Shown here: positions 51,298-59,747 of the stretch, one piece after another
Numbering within the stretch: position 1 is the stretch's first letter
Layout: the number at the start of each line of letters is the position of its first letter
Source: Martinezella miluonensis
GTDB taxonomy: Bacteria; Pseudomonadota; Alphaproteobacteria; Rhizobiales; Rhizobiaceae
Direction of reading: 5' to 3'
NCBI RefSeq assembly: GCF_900094545.1
Contig: NZ_FMAH01000031.1
Span: forward strand, 1 to 64,000
DNA: 64,000 nt
The notes under the pieces: model-generated
Databases searched by the model: none
The model's input: only the letters and a program-made list of their open reading frames with translations
What the model was told of the DNA's origin: nothing
Position numbers and translations under genes: made by a program

Positions 51298-52020
51298 TCA
51301 GACCTCGTGGTTTTCGTGGACGAGGTCGGGCTTGCGGTTCGCCTTTATCGGCGGCAGCATCGCGGCAAGGGCGACGCCGGCAAGCGCGCCGATGCTGACA
51401 TGCCAGGGCGAGCCGACATAGCGATATGCGATGGCGGATGCCACGGCACTGGCGGCCACGACCGGCAGGAAGTTGTCCCGCTTGCGAAAGCCCATGACGA
51501 TGCCGAGGAAATAGATCGGCAGCAGGATATCGAGGCCGATGGCCTTCGGATCGCCGATCAGGCTCCCGAGCAGGCCGCCGATCAGGCTGATAACCACCCA
51601 GGGAATGTAAACCATCGCCGCAAAGCCCATGTACCAGGCGAAGGTCACCGCCTTGCCGCTTTCATGCCGCTTGATCGTTTCGGCAAATTGCGGATCGACG
51701 AGAAGGAAGAAGGTGAAGAACTTCTCCACAACGGAAAAGTACCTGATGTAGCGCGCGATCGCAGCCGAATAGAGCACATGACGGAAGTTTACCGCCAGTA
51801 TCGACAGGACGATGAGCCAGGCCTCAACCTTGTGGCCGAATAGATCGAGCCCCACCATCTGGCTGGCACCGGCATAGACGGTGCCGCTCATCAGGGTCAA
51901 TTCGCCGAGCGACATGCCTTGATCGCGGGCCAGCGCGCCAAACAAGGCGCCGAAGGGCGCCGCAGCAAGGCCGACGGCAATACCACCCTTCGTGCCTTCA
52001 AAAAAATCCGCGCGACTCAT
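51298..52020 (-). CDS. azlC: Branched-chain amino acid export subunit AzlC
   Basis: Membrane protein of the AzlC family. GTKGGIAVGLAAAPFGALFG in helix 1, LMSGTVYAGASQMVGLDLFG, and NFRHVLYSAAIARYI are typical. Start 52020 (MSRADFFEG) gives 240 residues; the frame is open to 52086 but the extra 22 residues are unlike the family. Works with AzlD as an exporter. Confidence 0.92.
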   Translation of the reverse strand: MSRADFFEGTKGGIAVGLAAAPFGALFGALARDQGMSLGELTLMSGTVYAGASQMVGLDLFGHKVEAWLIVLSILAVNFRHVLYSAAIARYIRYFSVVEKFFTFFLLVDPQFAETIKRHESGKAVTFAWYMGFAAMVYIPWVVISLIGGLLGSLIGDPKAIGLDILLPIYFLGIVMGFRKRDNFLPVVAASAVASAIAYRYVGSPWHVSIGALAGVALAAMLPPIKANRKPDLVHENHEV

Positions 52021-52265
52021 CGTCCGCTCTATCCTTTGTGGAAAACCCGGTGGTTTCGTCCGGGTGCCGCATTTGGAGTCCGGCACGCAGATCGAGCGCG
52101 AAGTACAACATCATCGCACCCCTTGCGCATCTGCCCCCGAGCGCTGTTCAATGGCGAGAGCTGTAAGCCGTGAGCGCGGAAGCAGCAATTCAATTTACTT
52201 GATGGATTAATTGATTTTCTTGAAGCAGTTTCTTGGGTCTGCTTGCGAAATGGGAGATGCGGAGA

Positions 52266-52517
52266 ATGAAGAAGATCACCTTCACGAAGGAAGAGAAGGC
52301 AGCGATCGTCGCTCGTCTTCAGCGCTATTTCTCCGAGGAACTCGATCAGACGCTTGGAACATTGCCGGCCGAGTTCTTGCTCGATTTCCTCACGACCGAG
52401 ATCGGGCCATACTATTACAATCAGGGCCTGCGCGATGCTCACGCAGCGCTGATGAGCAAGATGGAGGACTTCGGCGAGGCGATCTATCTGCTTGAAAAGG
52501 AGCCTGCCAAGGGCTGA
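52266..52517 (+). CDS. DUF2164 family protein
   Basis: Small conserved protein (83 residues) of unknown function. ITFTKEEKAAIVARLQRYF, LDQTLGTLPAEFLLDFL and EIGPYYYNQGLRDAHA match DUF2164. Start 52266 (MKKITF) is preferred; an ATG at 52257 would add three residues. Predicted all-helical and soluble. Its stop lies seven bases from the convergent panB end, with no hairpin seen between. Confidence 0.88.
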   Translation: MKKITFTKEEKAAIVARLQRYFSEELDQTLGTLPAEFLLDFLTTEIGPYYYNQGLRDAHAALMSKMEDFGEAIYLLEKEPAKG

Positions 52518-52524
52518 CAGAGTC

Positions 52525-53346
52525 TCATTTCTTTGGTTGGAAAGTGTGTTCGATGGCCGGGAAGGTGCGTGCCTTCACTTCCTCGGCATAGGCTTCTGCT
52601 GCTTTCGAGACCAGGGGTGCCAATTCGGCAAAATGCTTGACGAAACGCGGCTTGAAATCGTTGAACAGGCCAAGCATGTCGTCGGAAACAAGGATCTGCC
52701 CATCGCAAGCCGCAGATGCGCCGATGCCGATCGTCGGAATCGCGACCGCGGCGGTGATCTCGCGAGCGAGTGGCTCGATCGTGCCTTCGATCACCATGGC
52801 AAAGGCGCCGGCCTCCGAGATCGCCTTGGCATCGTGGCGGATCTTGCTTGCTTCCTTGTCCGAGCGTCCGAGAGAACGATAGCCACCGGTCGTATTGACC
52901 TGCTGCGGCATCAGGCCGACATGGCCGAAGACCGGAACTCCGCGAGAGGTGAGGAAGGAGACGGTTTCCGCCATTTCCTCGCCGCCCTCCAGCTTCACGC
53001 CGTCGCAACCCGTTTCCTTCAGGATGCGGGCGGCATTGCGAAAGGCCTGTTCCTTCGACTCCTGATAGGAACCGAACGGCAGGTCGACGATGATGCAGGC
53101 GTGCTTTGCGCCGCGCATGACGGCCTGGCCGTGGGCGATCATCATCTCCATCGTGACGCCGACCGTCGTCTCCATGCCATAGAGCACCATGCCAAGGGAA
53201 TCGCCAACCAGCAGCAGGTCGCAATGCGGGTCGAGCAGGCGGGCAATCGGTGTCGTGTAAGCCGTCAGGCTGACGATGGGTCGCGTGCCTTTCATAGCTG
53301 CAATGGCGGCAGGCGTCTTGCGCTTGGTGTGTCCGACAGTGCTCAT
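52525..53346 (-). CDS. panB: 3-methyl-2-oxobutanoate hydroxymethyltransferase PanB
   Basis: First committed step to pantothenate: transfers a hydroxymethyl group from methylene-THF to ketoisovalerate. LLVGDSLGMVLYGMETTVGV holds the Mg-binding Asp; KLEGGEEMAETV, VFGHVGLMPQQV and GIGASAACDGQILV are typical. 273 residues. The ATG lies one base after the panC stop (TGAGATG). Confidence 0.96.
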   Translation of the reverse strand: MSTVGHTKRKTPAAIAAMKGTRPIVSLTAYTTPIARLLDPHCDLLLVGDSLGMVLYGMETTVGVTMEMMIAHGQAVMRGAKHACIIVDLPFGSYQESKEQAFRNAARILKETGCDGVKLEGGEEMAETVSFLTSRGVPVFGHVGLMPQQVNTTGGYRSLGRSDKEASKIRHDAKAISEAGAFAMVIEGTIEPLAREITAAVAIPTIGIGASAACDGQILVSDDMLGLFNDFKPRFVKHFAELAPLVSKAAEAYAEEVKARTFPAIEHTFQPKK

Positions 53347-53347
53347 C

Positions 53348-54223
53348 TCAAGCGGTCCTTTCGTTGGCGGACGGCTTGCGACCGATGACTCGATTGTCGA
53401 GCAGGCGGGTGGTACCGATGCGTACGAACAGGGCGACGAGTACGGGCTGGCCTTGCAGTTTCGTCAGTTCTTCCAGTGTGTCGGGATGGCGGACGGCGGC
53501 GACTTCGGCGGTGGCAAGCGGCTCCTTTTCGATGAAAACCCGCAGTGCTTCCTCGAATGCGGATGGATCGTCGACGCCAAGGCCATAGAGCCTTTCGGCT
53601 TCCGCCAACGTATTCGGGACGACGACGGCGGCGGCGCGCTCTTCCTTCGAGAGATAGACGTTGCGTGAGGACAGGGCCAGGCCATCCACATCGCGAACGG
53701 TCGGCACCGGCACGACGCGAACCGGCTGCGCCAGATCTTCGACCATGCGGCGGATGATCGCCACCTGCTGATAATCCTTTTCGCCGAAATAGGCGCTGTC
53801 CGGCTGGACGATATTGAAGAGCTTGGTGACGACGGTTGCGACGCCGGCAAAATGGCCTGGGCGAACGGCGCCCTCCAGCTCCGCGCCGAGCCTCGGGACA
53901 TCGACCAGCGTCTCCATCGGGCGCGGATACATATCGGTCACGTCGGGTGCGAAGAGGAAATCGACACCGGCGTCGCGCAGCATGGCGCTGTCGCGCTCGA
54001 GATCGCGCGGATATTTCGCCAGATCCTCATTGGCGCCGAATTGCAGTGGATTGACGAAGATCGAGGTGACGACGATGTCGTTCTCGGCTTTGGCGCGGGA
54101 GACCAGCTCCATATGGCCGCCATGCAGATAGCCCATGGTCGGCACGAGGCCGATCCTGCGGCTGGACTTGCGATGCTCAGCAAGCCGTTCGCGCAAGGCG
54201 GCAATCGTGCTGATGACGTTCAT
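53348..54223 (-). CDS. panC: Pantothenate synthetase PanC
   Basis: Joins pantoate and beta-alanine with ATP. HIGH-like GLVPTMGYLHGGHMELVSRA, SIFVNPLQFG, YFGEKDYQQVAIIRRM and LALSSRNVYLS (KMSKS-equivalent). Start 54223 with GGAGGAG upstream gives 291 residues; the frame remains open to 54340. First gene of the panC-panB operon; panD is not in the window. Confidence 0.96.
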   Translation of the reverse strand: MNVISTIAALRERLAEHRKSSRRIGLVPTMGYLHGGHMELVSRAKAENDIVVTSIFVNPLQFGANEDLAKYPRDLERDSAMLRDAGVDFLFAPDVTDMYPRPMETLVDVPRLGAELEGAVRPGHFAGVATVVTKLFNIVQPDSAYFGEKDYQQVAIIRRMVEDLAQPVRVVPVPTVRDVDGLALSSRNVYLSKEERAAAVVVPNTLAEAERLYGLGVDDPSAFEEALRVFIEKEPLATAEVAAVRHPDTLEELTKLQGQPVLVALFVRIGTTRLLDNRVIGRKPSANERTA

Positions 54224-54432
54224 AGTGACACTCCTCCCAAGGCAGCGCCGTCCCACGCCGCCCGTTTCCGTCCCCTGAATTCGCGGGGGCCTTCTAACGT
54301 GTGCAGTGCAAAAAAGCAATTCGGGAGCGGCAAGCGCCACCGGCTGCGGCGTCGCTTTCGACCTACGAGGTTCGCAACTCTCGGCGCCGGCAAGTCAGGG
54401 ACGGCTTAATCTCCGTCATTATACTCCAAACG

Positions 54433-54464
54433 AAAACGCTCCCCCAGGCAAGGCTCGGGAGAGC
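54433..54464 (-). terminator. Terminator-like hairpin after the SDR-like gene
   Basis: Stem of CGCTC-CCC type with GGG-GAGCG (54456-54464 with 54438-54446, one mismatch) followed on the minus strand by GTTTTCGTTTGG. It lies about 32 bases past the SDR-like stop codon. Confidence 0.5.
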
Positions 54465-54495
54465 GAAAGCGAAATGGTTGGATCTCTTGCCGGGA

Positions 54496-55200
54496 CTAGA
54501 CCGAGCGGGTCAATCCACCGTCGACCTTGAGATTTTGGCCGGTGATGTAACCGGCGCCGTCGGAGGCGAGGAAGGCGACGGTGGCGGCGATTTCGGCGCT
54601 GGTGCCGTAGCGCTTCATCGGCACGCTGTCGCGGCGCTCCTCGGTTGACGGCAGGCTGTCGATCCAGCCGGGCAGGACATTGTTCATCCGCACATTATCT
54701 GCGGCATAGGTGTCGGCGAAGATCTTCGTGTAGGAGGCAAGGCCCGCGCGGAATACGGCAGAGGTCGGGAACATTGGCGAGGGTTCGAACGCCCAGGCGG
54801 TGGAGATGTTGACGATGGCGCCGGACTTCTGCCTTTGCATGATGGGAGCGACGAGGCGGACCGGACGGACGACGTTCATCAGATAGACGTCGAGGCCAGT
54901 GTGCCACTGCTCGTCGGTGATCTCGAGGATCGGCGCGCGCGGGCCGTGGCCGGCGCTGTTGACGAGCACATCGATCCGTCCCCACTTCTCCATCGTGGCA
55001 TCGACGAGGCGCTTCAGATCGTCATTGGACTGGTTGGAGCCGGTGACGCCGATGCCGCCGAGCTCTTGCGCAAGGGTCTCGCCCTTTCCGGAGGACGACA
55101 GAATAGCCACCTTGAATCCATCGGCAGCAAGGCGTCTGGCGCTTTCGGCGCCCATGCCGCTGCCGCCTGCGGTGATAACAGCCACTTTTTCTATCGACAT
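54496..55200 (-). CDS. Short-chain dehydrogenase/reductase-like protein with substituted active site
   Basis: Rossmann-fold SDR of 234 residues. The cofactor loop is normal (ITAGGSGMGAE) and so is the NAG-type segment (NSAGHGP). But where SDRs have Ser...Tyr-x-x-x-Lys, the aligned residues are T134, S147 and R151 (NISTAWAF and FPTSAVFRAGL). The classic proton-relay is therefore absent, while fold and C-terminal LPGWIDSLP and VDGGLTRSV remain. Start 55200 follows GGAGGAA. Divergent from a LysR-type gene, its likely regulator. It may be a non-canonical reductase or a binding protein. Confidence 0.85.
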   Translation of the reverse strand: MSIEKVAVITAGGSGMGAESARRLAADGFKVAILSSSGKGETLAQELGGIGVTGSNQSNDDLKRLVDATMEKWGRIDVLVNSAGHGPRAPILEITDEQWHTGLDVYLMNVVRPVRLVAPIMQRQKSGAIVNISTAWAFEPSPMFPTSAVFRAGLASYTKIFADTYAADNVRMNNVLPGWIDSLPSTEERRDSVPMKRYGTSAEIAATVAFLASDGAGYITGQNLKVDGGLTRSV

Positions 55201-55324
55201 ATGTGATTCCTCCATCGTGCTGGTCTGGAAAGGCTGATTGCTTCAAACTCTCCGATGAAATATCATTTTCTTCACGCGAGGACGAAGCAGTTAAGCTCTC
55301 GATTGTCAGTAGAAAAACTATCGC

Positions 55325-56215
55325 ATGAACGGTTTACTCGGTAAACTTCCTTCCCTGAATGGCCTAAAGGCATTTGAAGTGTCCGCGCGGCATCATAGCT
55401 TCACGCTGGCTGCCGAGGAACTTGGGGTGACGCAGGGCGCGGTAGCACAGCAGGTCCGCGGGCTGGAAGCGGAGCTTGGCGTCAAGCTGTTCGAGCGCAT
55501 GCCGCGGAGCTTGGTTTTGACGGGCGAGGGGCGCGGCTACATCGCCGATATCAGGCGCGCCTTTGAAATTATAGCCCAGGCAACGGGTGATCTCAGGCCG
55601 CAACCCGTCAGGCTCACCATCAGCACCACGCCGACATTCGCATCGAAATGGCTGATCCCGCGCCTGCCGGATTTTACGGCCCGTCATCCCGACCTCGATC
55701 TTCATATCCTTGCGACAGAGCGCATGTCCGGCTTTCAGGCGGATGGGGTGGATCTTGCCGTTCGCTACGGGCGTCCGCCCTTCGGACCGGGATTGGCGAC
55801 CGAGCTGCTCTTCGAACAGGAGATCATTGCAGTTTGCAGCCCGGCACTACTGCGGGATCGGGAGCCGCCGAAGACCTCGGAGGAGCTTGCGGGCTATGTG
55901 CTGCTCCATGACGCCCATAATTCCTGGCCGGAATTCATAGACAGGCACTTCGGAGGGGCGGCGCAGGCTTCTTACAAGGGGATCAGCTTCAGCCAGACAT
56001 CGCACGCCATCGAGGCCGCCATTGCCGGGCAGGGCATCGTGCTTGCCAATCGCGATTTCGTTGCGCAAGACTTGGCTGAGGGTCGCTTGACGCAGATCAT
56101 CGAGGGATCGCTGAGCGGCCCCTCCGATTTCTACCTCGTCTGGCCGCGCTATCGGAAATCGGCAGCCTTGGAGACGGTTATTGCCTGGATGAGCGAAGAG
56201 GCGAGACGGAAATAG
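55325..56215 (+). CDS. LysR-type transcriptional regulator (GcvA-like)
   Basis: DNA-binding regulator of 296 residues. N-terminal winged HTH: LNGLKAFEVSARHHSFTLAA and ELGVTQGAVAQQVRGLEAEL, the GcvA/AmpR subgroup form. The C-terminal effector domain follows (LTISTTPTFASKWLIPRLPD). It is divergent from the SDR-like gene with 124 bases between, the classic layout for LysR control. No ligand can be named. Confidence 0.92.
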   Translation: MNGLLGKLPSLNGLKAFEVSARHHSFTLAAEELGVTQGAVAQQVRGLEAELGVKLFERMPRSLVLTGEGRGYIADIRRAFEIIAQATGDLRPQPVRLTISTTPTFASKWLIPRLPDFTARHPDLDLHILATERMSGFQADGVDLAVRYGRPPFGPGLATELLFEQEIIAVCSPALLRDREPPKTSEELAGYVLLHDAHNSWPEFIDRHFGGAAQASYKGISFSQTSHAIEAAIAGQGIVLANRDFVAQDLAEGRLTQIIEGSLSGPSDFYLVWPRYRKSAALETVIAWMSEEARRK

Positions 56216-56346
56216 AAGCACCGTGTCCCGACGCCGCCAGCGCGCTGCCTTGCCGGTAGTACTCGCCGGAGGCGACGATCATCCGGCTCAGGATTCCTCC
56301 GTTTCGGATTAGCGCTTTTCTCAATCTTTTGCTGTTAGCTGACAGC

Positions 56347-57738
56347 ATGGCAAAGATTGTGGCATTGGCAGCATATTTCTATCAGGCGGCAGTGGCCTTC
56401 GGGCTGCTGATCGCGGTGGCGCATCTGCTGACGCCGGCGGACTATGCGGCCTATTCGCTTTTCATAACGATCAGCCAGTTTGCGGCAATCTTCTGCTTCG
56501 AATGGATCCGCTATGCCTGCAGCCGTTTCTATCCAGGTTCGGCGCCAGGGAGCGAGGCTTTGGAGCGGAAGGCGTTGACCATTGAATTTGCCGCATGCGC
56601 AGCAATCTGCCTGGTTGCGGCCTCGGCCTCGATGTTCTTTTCGGTTCCGGGAGAGATCGCGGTGCTCGGCGGCCTGGTCGCGGTTCTCCAGGGCGGCAGC
56701 GATCTGCACCTCACCATGCTGCGCTTCCGTCAGGAATTTCGCGCCTTCTCGCGCCTGCAGGGATCGCGCGCTACCATTCTTGCTGTCGGCACGCTCGCCG
56801 GGGCAGTCGTTGCTCCGAACTTCACCTCTACAATCGTTGGGCTGCTGGCAGGCTATCTCGGCTATGGCCTATGGGCTGTGTTTCTAACCCGCGACAACCT
56901 GCACGAGGCTGCCCGCTTCGAGCCGCCGCTGGTCCGCAAGCATTTCGTCTATGGCAGTGTTGCGGCCAGCGCGTCGGTGCTCGGTATGCTGGCGCCACTG
57001 GGCTTGAAGTCAATCCTGACGGCGGCGCTGGGGGCCGGAGGGGCGGCAGGCGCACTGCTGGCGCTCGATCTCTTGCAGCGGCCATTCGTGCTGATCGTTT
57101 CGGCCTTGCAGGCCATCCAGTATCCGGACGTGGTCGCCTCCTATGATCGCGAAGGAGCGACACCTGCCTTCAGGAAACAGCTCGGTGACTACTACTCTCT
57201 GCTGACTGGCCTTACGCTGATGACGGCAGCCGGCATCTTCGCCTTGTTGCAACCCGTGGCGCAACTGGTCATTTCTGCAGGTATGCGCGATGGCTTTCTG
57301 ACGGTCGCACCTTTCGTGATCGGCCTTTCTGCATGCCGCGCCCTGACGTTCAACATGTCGCCGACGCCTGCGCATCTGCAGCACCGGTTGCTGACGATTT
57401 TCCTGCTCGCCATGGTCGACTGCGTGCTGTTGAACCTTGGAACGCTTGCTGGCGGTTATTTCGGCTCGTTCGGCGATGCTGCTCTCATGGGCGGCGGCAT
57501 GGTCGGCGCGTTGTTTGTAATGGCGATCGGGGTAAAGGTACTCATGTCGCTGCCTTTCGATTTCGTCTGGCAGCCGGTCATCCTCTCCGCCATTGGTCTC
57601 GCCGTGCCGGTACTGGCCACTGCAGGCTTCGACTATTCGCTCTGGCTATCGGTTTCTGTAGGCGTAGTTGGCGGCGCGCTCTTCTGCCTGCTCGGCCTCT
57701 ATAGCTATTTCGTCACCATGTTTCGGCCGCAAGCCTGA
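56347..57738 (+). CDS. Polysaccharide flippase-like membrane protein (MATE/MOP superfamily)
   Basis: Integral membrane protein of 463 residues with about 12 hydrophobic helices, similar to Wzx/oligosaccharide flippases. Helix 1 region VALAAYFYQAAVAFGLLIAV, then HLLTPADYAAYSLFITISQF, the usual motif of this superfamily. Start 56347 (MAKIVAL) is preferred; TTG 56329 is in frame. It is near a convergent GT4 gene, so a role in exopolysaccharide or glycan export is plausible but unproven. Confidence 0.78.
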   Translation: MAKIVALAAYFYQAAVAFGLLIAVAHLLTPADYAAYSLFITISQFAAIFCFEWIRYACSRFYPGSAPGSEALERKALTIEFAACAAICLVAASASMFFSVPGEIAVLGGLVAVLQGGSDLHLTMLRFRQEFRAFSRLQGSRATILAVGTLAGAVVAPNFTSTIVGLLAGYLGYGLWAVFLTRDNLHEAARFEPPLVRKHFVYGSVAASASVLGMLAPLGLKSILTAALGAGGAAGALLALDLLQRPFVLIVSALQAIQYPDVVASYDREGATPAFRKQLGDYYSLLTGLTLMTAAGIFALLQPVAQLVISAGMRDGFLTVAPFVIGLSACRALTFNMSPTPAHLQHRLLTIFLLAMVDCVLLNLGTLAGGYFGSFGDAALMGGGMVGALFVMAIGVKVLMSLPFDFVWQPVILSAIGLAVPVLATAGFDYSLWLSVSVGVVGGALFCLLGLYSYFVTMFRPQA

Positions 57739-57742
57739 TCTT

Positions 57743-57840
57743 AGGGTGTTTCCGCTTTTCTTCGAATCGTGAAAATGCCCTATCTTCTTGTTTACGCATT
57801 CCGGACGGAAAACCGCTGCGCACTTTTCCTGGAAGTGCAC
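57743..57840 (+). repeat. Rhizobial intergenic mosaic repeat, full copy
   Basis: About 98 bases with two imperfectly palindromic halves: AGGGTGTTT...AAAATGCCCT, then GCATTCCGG...GGAAGTGC around CGGAAAACCGCT. The right half matches the copy at 39945-40003. It lies between two convergent genes and reaches within eight bases of the GT4 stop codon; it may serve as a terminator. Confidence 0.8.
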
Positions 57841-57847
57841 TGGCTTT

Positions 57848-58954
57848 TCAGAGAGCTTCCAGCATGGACAGCACGCGTTCGGCGCTGCCATCCCAGGAAA
57901 AGCGGGCGACATTCTCATGGCCGCGCCGTCGCAGATCCTCGCGCAGTGCATCATCCGTGGCGATCCTTTGCATAGCAGTGACAAGCTCTTCCTGTCGCGT
58001 CGGGTCGAAATAGAGGGCGGCACCGCCCGAAGCTTCGCGGACGGCGGGGATATCGGCTGCGAGCACCGGGCAGCCCTGCGTCATGGCTTCCAGCGGCGGG
58101 ATGCCGAAGCCTTCATAGAGGCTCGGAAAGACGAAGGCCGTGGCATGGCGCTCCAGCGCGGCGATTTCCGCGTCCGTAAGGCGGCCGGGAAAAAGCAGCC
58201 GGTTATTGGACTGTTGACCATCCGACTTGAACACGGTCGGGGCCGTGCCGCCGACAACCACGAGCTTCTGGTTTTCGTCATCAAGCGCCTCGAAGGCGCG
58301 GATGGCGAAGTCGAGGTTCTTGTTCGGCTTCATCGTGCCGACGAGAAGGAAGAAGCCGTTCGTTTTCAATCCGAGCCGCTCGATGATGGTTTCATCCGGC
58401 TGGATGGCGGCAAAATGATCGACGGCATTGTAGACGACGTCGATGCCATTGGCGGAGACGCGGAAAACCGACGCGATCTCCTCGCGCGAAAATTCCGAGA
58501 CCGTGCCGATCTTGGCGGTGCGCGTCAGCACCGTGCCCAGCGCGCCGTGCAGCAGGCGGTAGCTGCGCTTGAAGGATTGCGGATGGCGGAAAATCGTGAC
58601 GTCATGGATGACGACCGCCTGGCGGCGATGCAGGAGCGGGCCGCTGCCGCCGAAGCCGATCAGACGGCTGCCGCGCGAGCGCGAAAGCAGCGATGTCTGT
58701 TCCCAGAGGTGACCAGGACCGGAACCGAAGGAATCGACCTCAATGGCGGAAAGCCCAATGTCGACGGGCGTATTGCGCGGCACGGCCAGCCGCCATCTTG
58801 CGCCCTTCAATGCGGCGGGCACTGAACCTGCCGCGATCTTTCGGTCGAGCGCCAGCGTCAGCTCGCGCGCAAAGCGCTGCACGCCGGATAATGGCTGGCC
58901 GAGAAACCGCCCATTGATAGTGATCGATTGCACGCGAAGGCCCCGATATCTCAT
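57848..58954 (-). CDS. Glycosyltransferase family 4
   Basis: GT-B glycosyltransferase of 368 residues. N-terminal GRFLGQPLSGVQRFARELTL is typical of the mannosyl/rhamnosyl GT4 group; LLVGTMKPNKNLDFAIRAF is the linker to the donor domain, and FVFPSLYEGFGIPPLEAMTQ holds the EX7E donor motif. Likely cytoplasmic, making an exopolysaccharide or LPS sugar linkage; donor and acceptor are not known. Convergent with the flippase-like gene. Confidence 0.9.
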   Translation of the reverse strand: MRYRGLRVQSITINGRFLGQPLSGVQRFARELTLALDRKIAAGSVPAALKGARWRLAVPRNTPVDIGLSAIEVDSFGSGPGHLWEQTSLLSRSRGSRLIGFGGSGPLLHRRQAVVIHDVTIFRHPQSFKRSYRLLHGALGTVLTRTAKIGTVSEFSREEIASVFRVSANGIDVVYNAVDHFAAIQPDETIIERLGLKTNGFFLLVGTMKPNKNLDFAIRAFEALDDENQKLVVVGGTAPTVFKSDGQQSNNRLLFPGRLTDAEIAALERHATAFVFPSLYEGFGIPPLEAMTQGCPVLAADIPAVREASGGAALYFDPTRQEELVTAMQRIATDDALREDLRRRGHENVARFSWDGSAERVLSMLEAL

Positions 58955-59012
58955 TGATCGGGAGCAGTTTGCATAATTTTCCTTAGGGAAGGTTTAGCGT
59001 CGCAGATTGATT

Positions 59013-59636
59013 TTAGGCAAGCGCATCGTTGCTATCGATGATTGCGACGCCTCGCGCACGCATTTCCTCTATTGCCGCCTCGACGCCGGCGGGGTCGATG
59101 CCGCGGCTCGCATCCTCGATGAAGCGGACGGAAACGCCGGGTAGCATTTCGACGGCGTCGAGAGCCGAGAACTTCACGCAATAATCCGTCGCCAATCCGC
59201 AGAGATCGAGCGCGGTAACGCCTTTATCACGCAGATAGGCCGCAAGACCCGTGAGGGCCGCCTGGTCGTTGTCGCGGAAAGCGGAGTAGCTATCCACTAG
59301 GGGATTCTGACCCTTCTGCTGAATGAAATCGACGGCGTCGACATGGAGATCGGCGTGGAATTCGGCATCTTCGGTATTTTGGACGCAGTGGTCGGGCCAC
59401 ATCATCTGCGGCTTGCCGGAGAGCGTGCCTATTTCGAACGGCTTCTTGCCGGGATGAGCAGAGGCGAAGCTGCCGTGACCGGCCGGATGCCAGTCCTGCG
59501 AGGCCACGATCATATCGTATTTGCCGCTGTCTATGAGCTCGTTGGCGACGGGCACCACCAGGTCTCCGTCGGGAACTGGCAGGTTGCCGCCGGGGCAGAA
59601 GCCGTTCTGGATGTCGATGAGCAGCAGTGCTTTCAT
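59013..59636 (-). CDS. pncA: Nicotinamidase PncA
   Basis: Hydrolyses nicotinamide to nicotinate in NAD salvage. Catalytic triad Asp in LLIDIQNGFCPGGNLPV, Lys region in FIQQKGQNPLVDSYSAF, and Cys in LATDYCVKFSALDA; metal ligands in SQDWHPAGHGSF. 207 residues. AAGGA precedes the ATG. Same strand as the FucP-like gene upstream, 112 bases apart. Confidence 0.94.
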   Translation of the reverse strand: MKALLLIDIQNGFCPGGNLPVPDGDLVVPVANELIDSGKYDMIVASQDWHPAGHGSFASAHPGKKPFEIGTLSGKPQMMWPDHCVQNTEDAEFHADLHVDAVDFIQQKGQNPLVDSYSAFRDNDQAALTGLAAYLRDKGVTALDLCGLATDYCVKFSALDAVEMLPGVSVRFIEDASRGIDPAGVEAAIEEMRARGVAIIDSNDALA

Positions 59637-59747
59637 GGGGCCTATCCTTCCGTCTTGTTGCGCTGCACGATGCCAAGCGGCACGCTTCGGATCAAGCCCC
59701 TTGCGCCCCGCCGATCGAAGCGGCGAGGCGCAATGGTTGGCGAAGGC

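Noticed and set aside
55255..55266. ATGA-N4-TCAT dyad between the SDR-like and LysR genes as a LysR box
   Set aside because: The arms are only four bases and the T-N11-A pattern is not clear; too weak to annotate.
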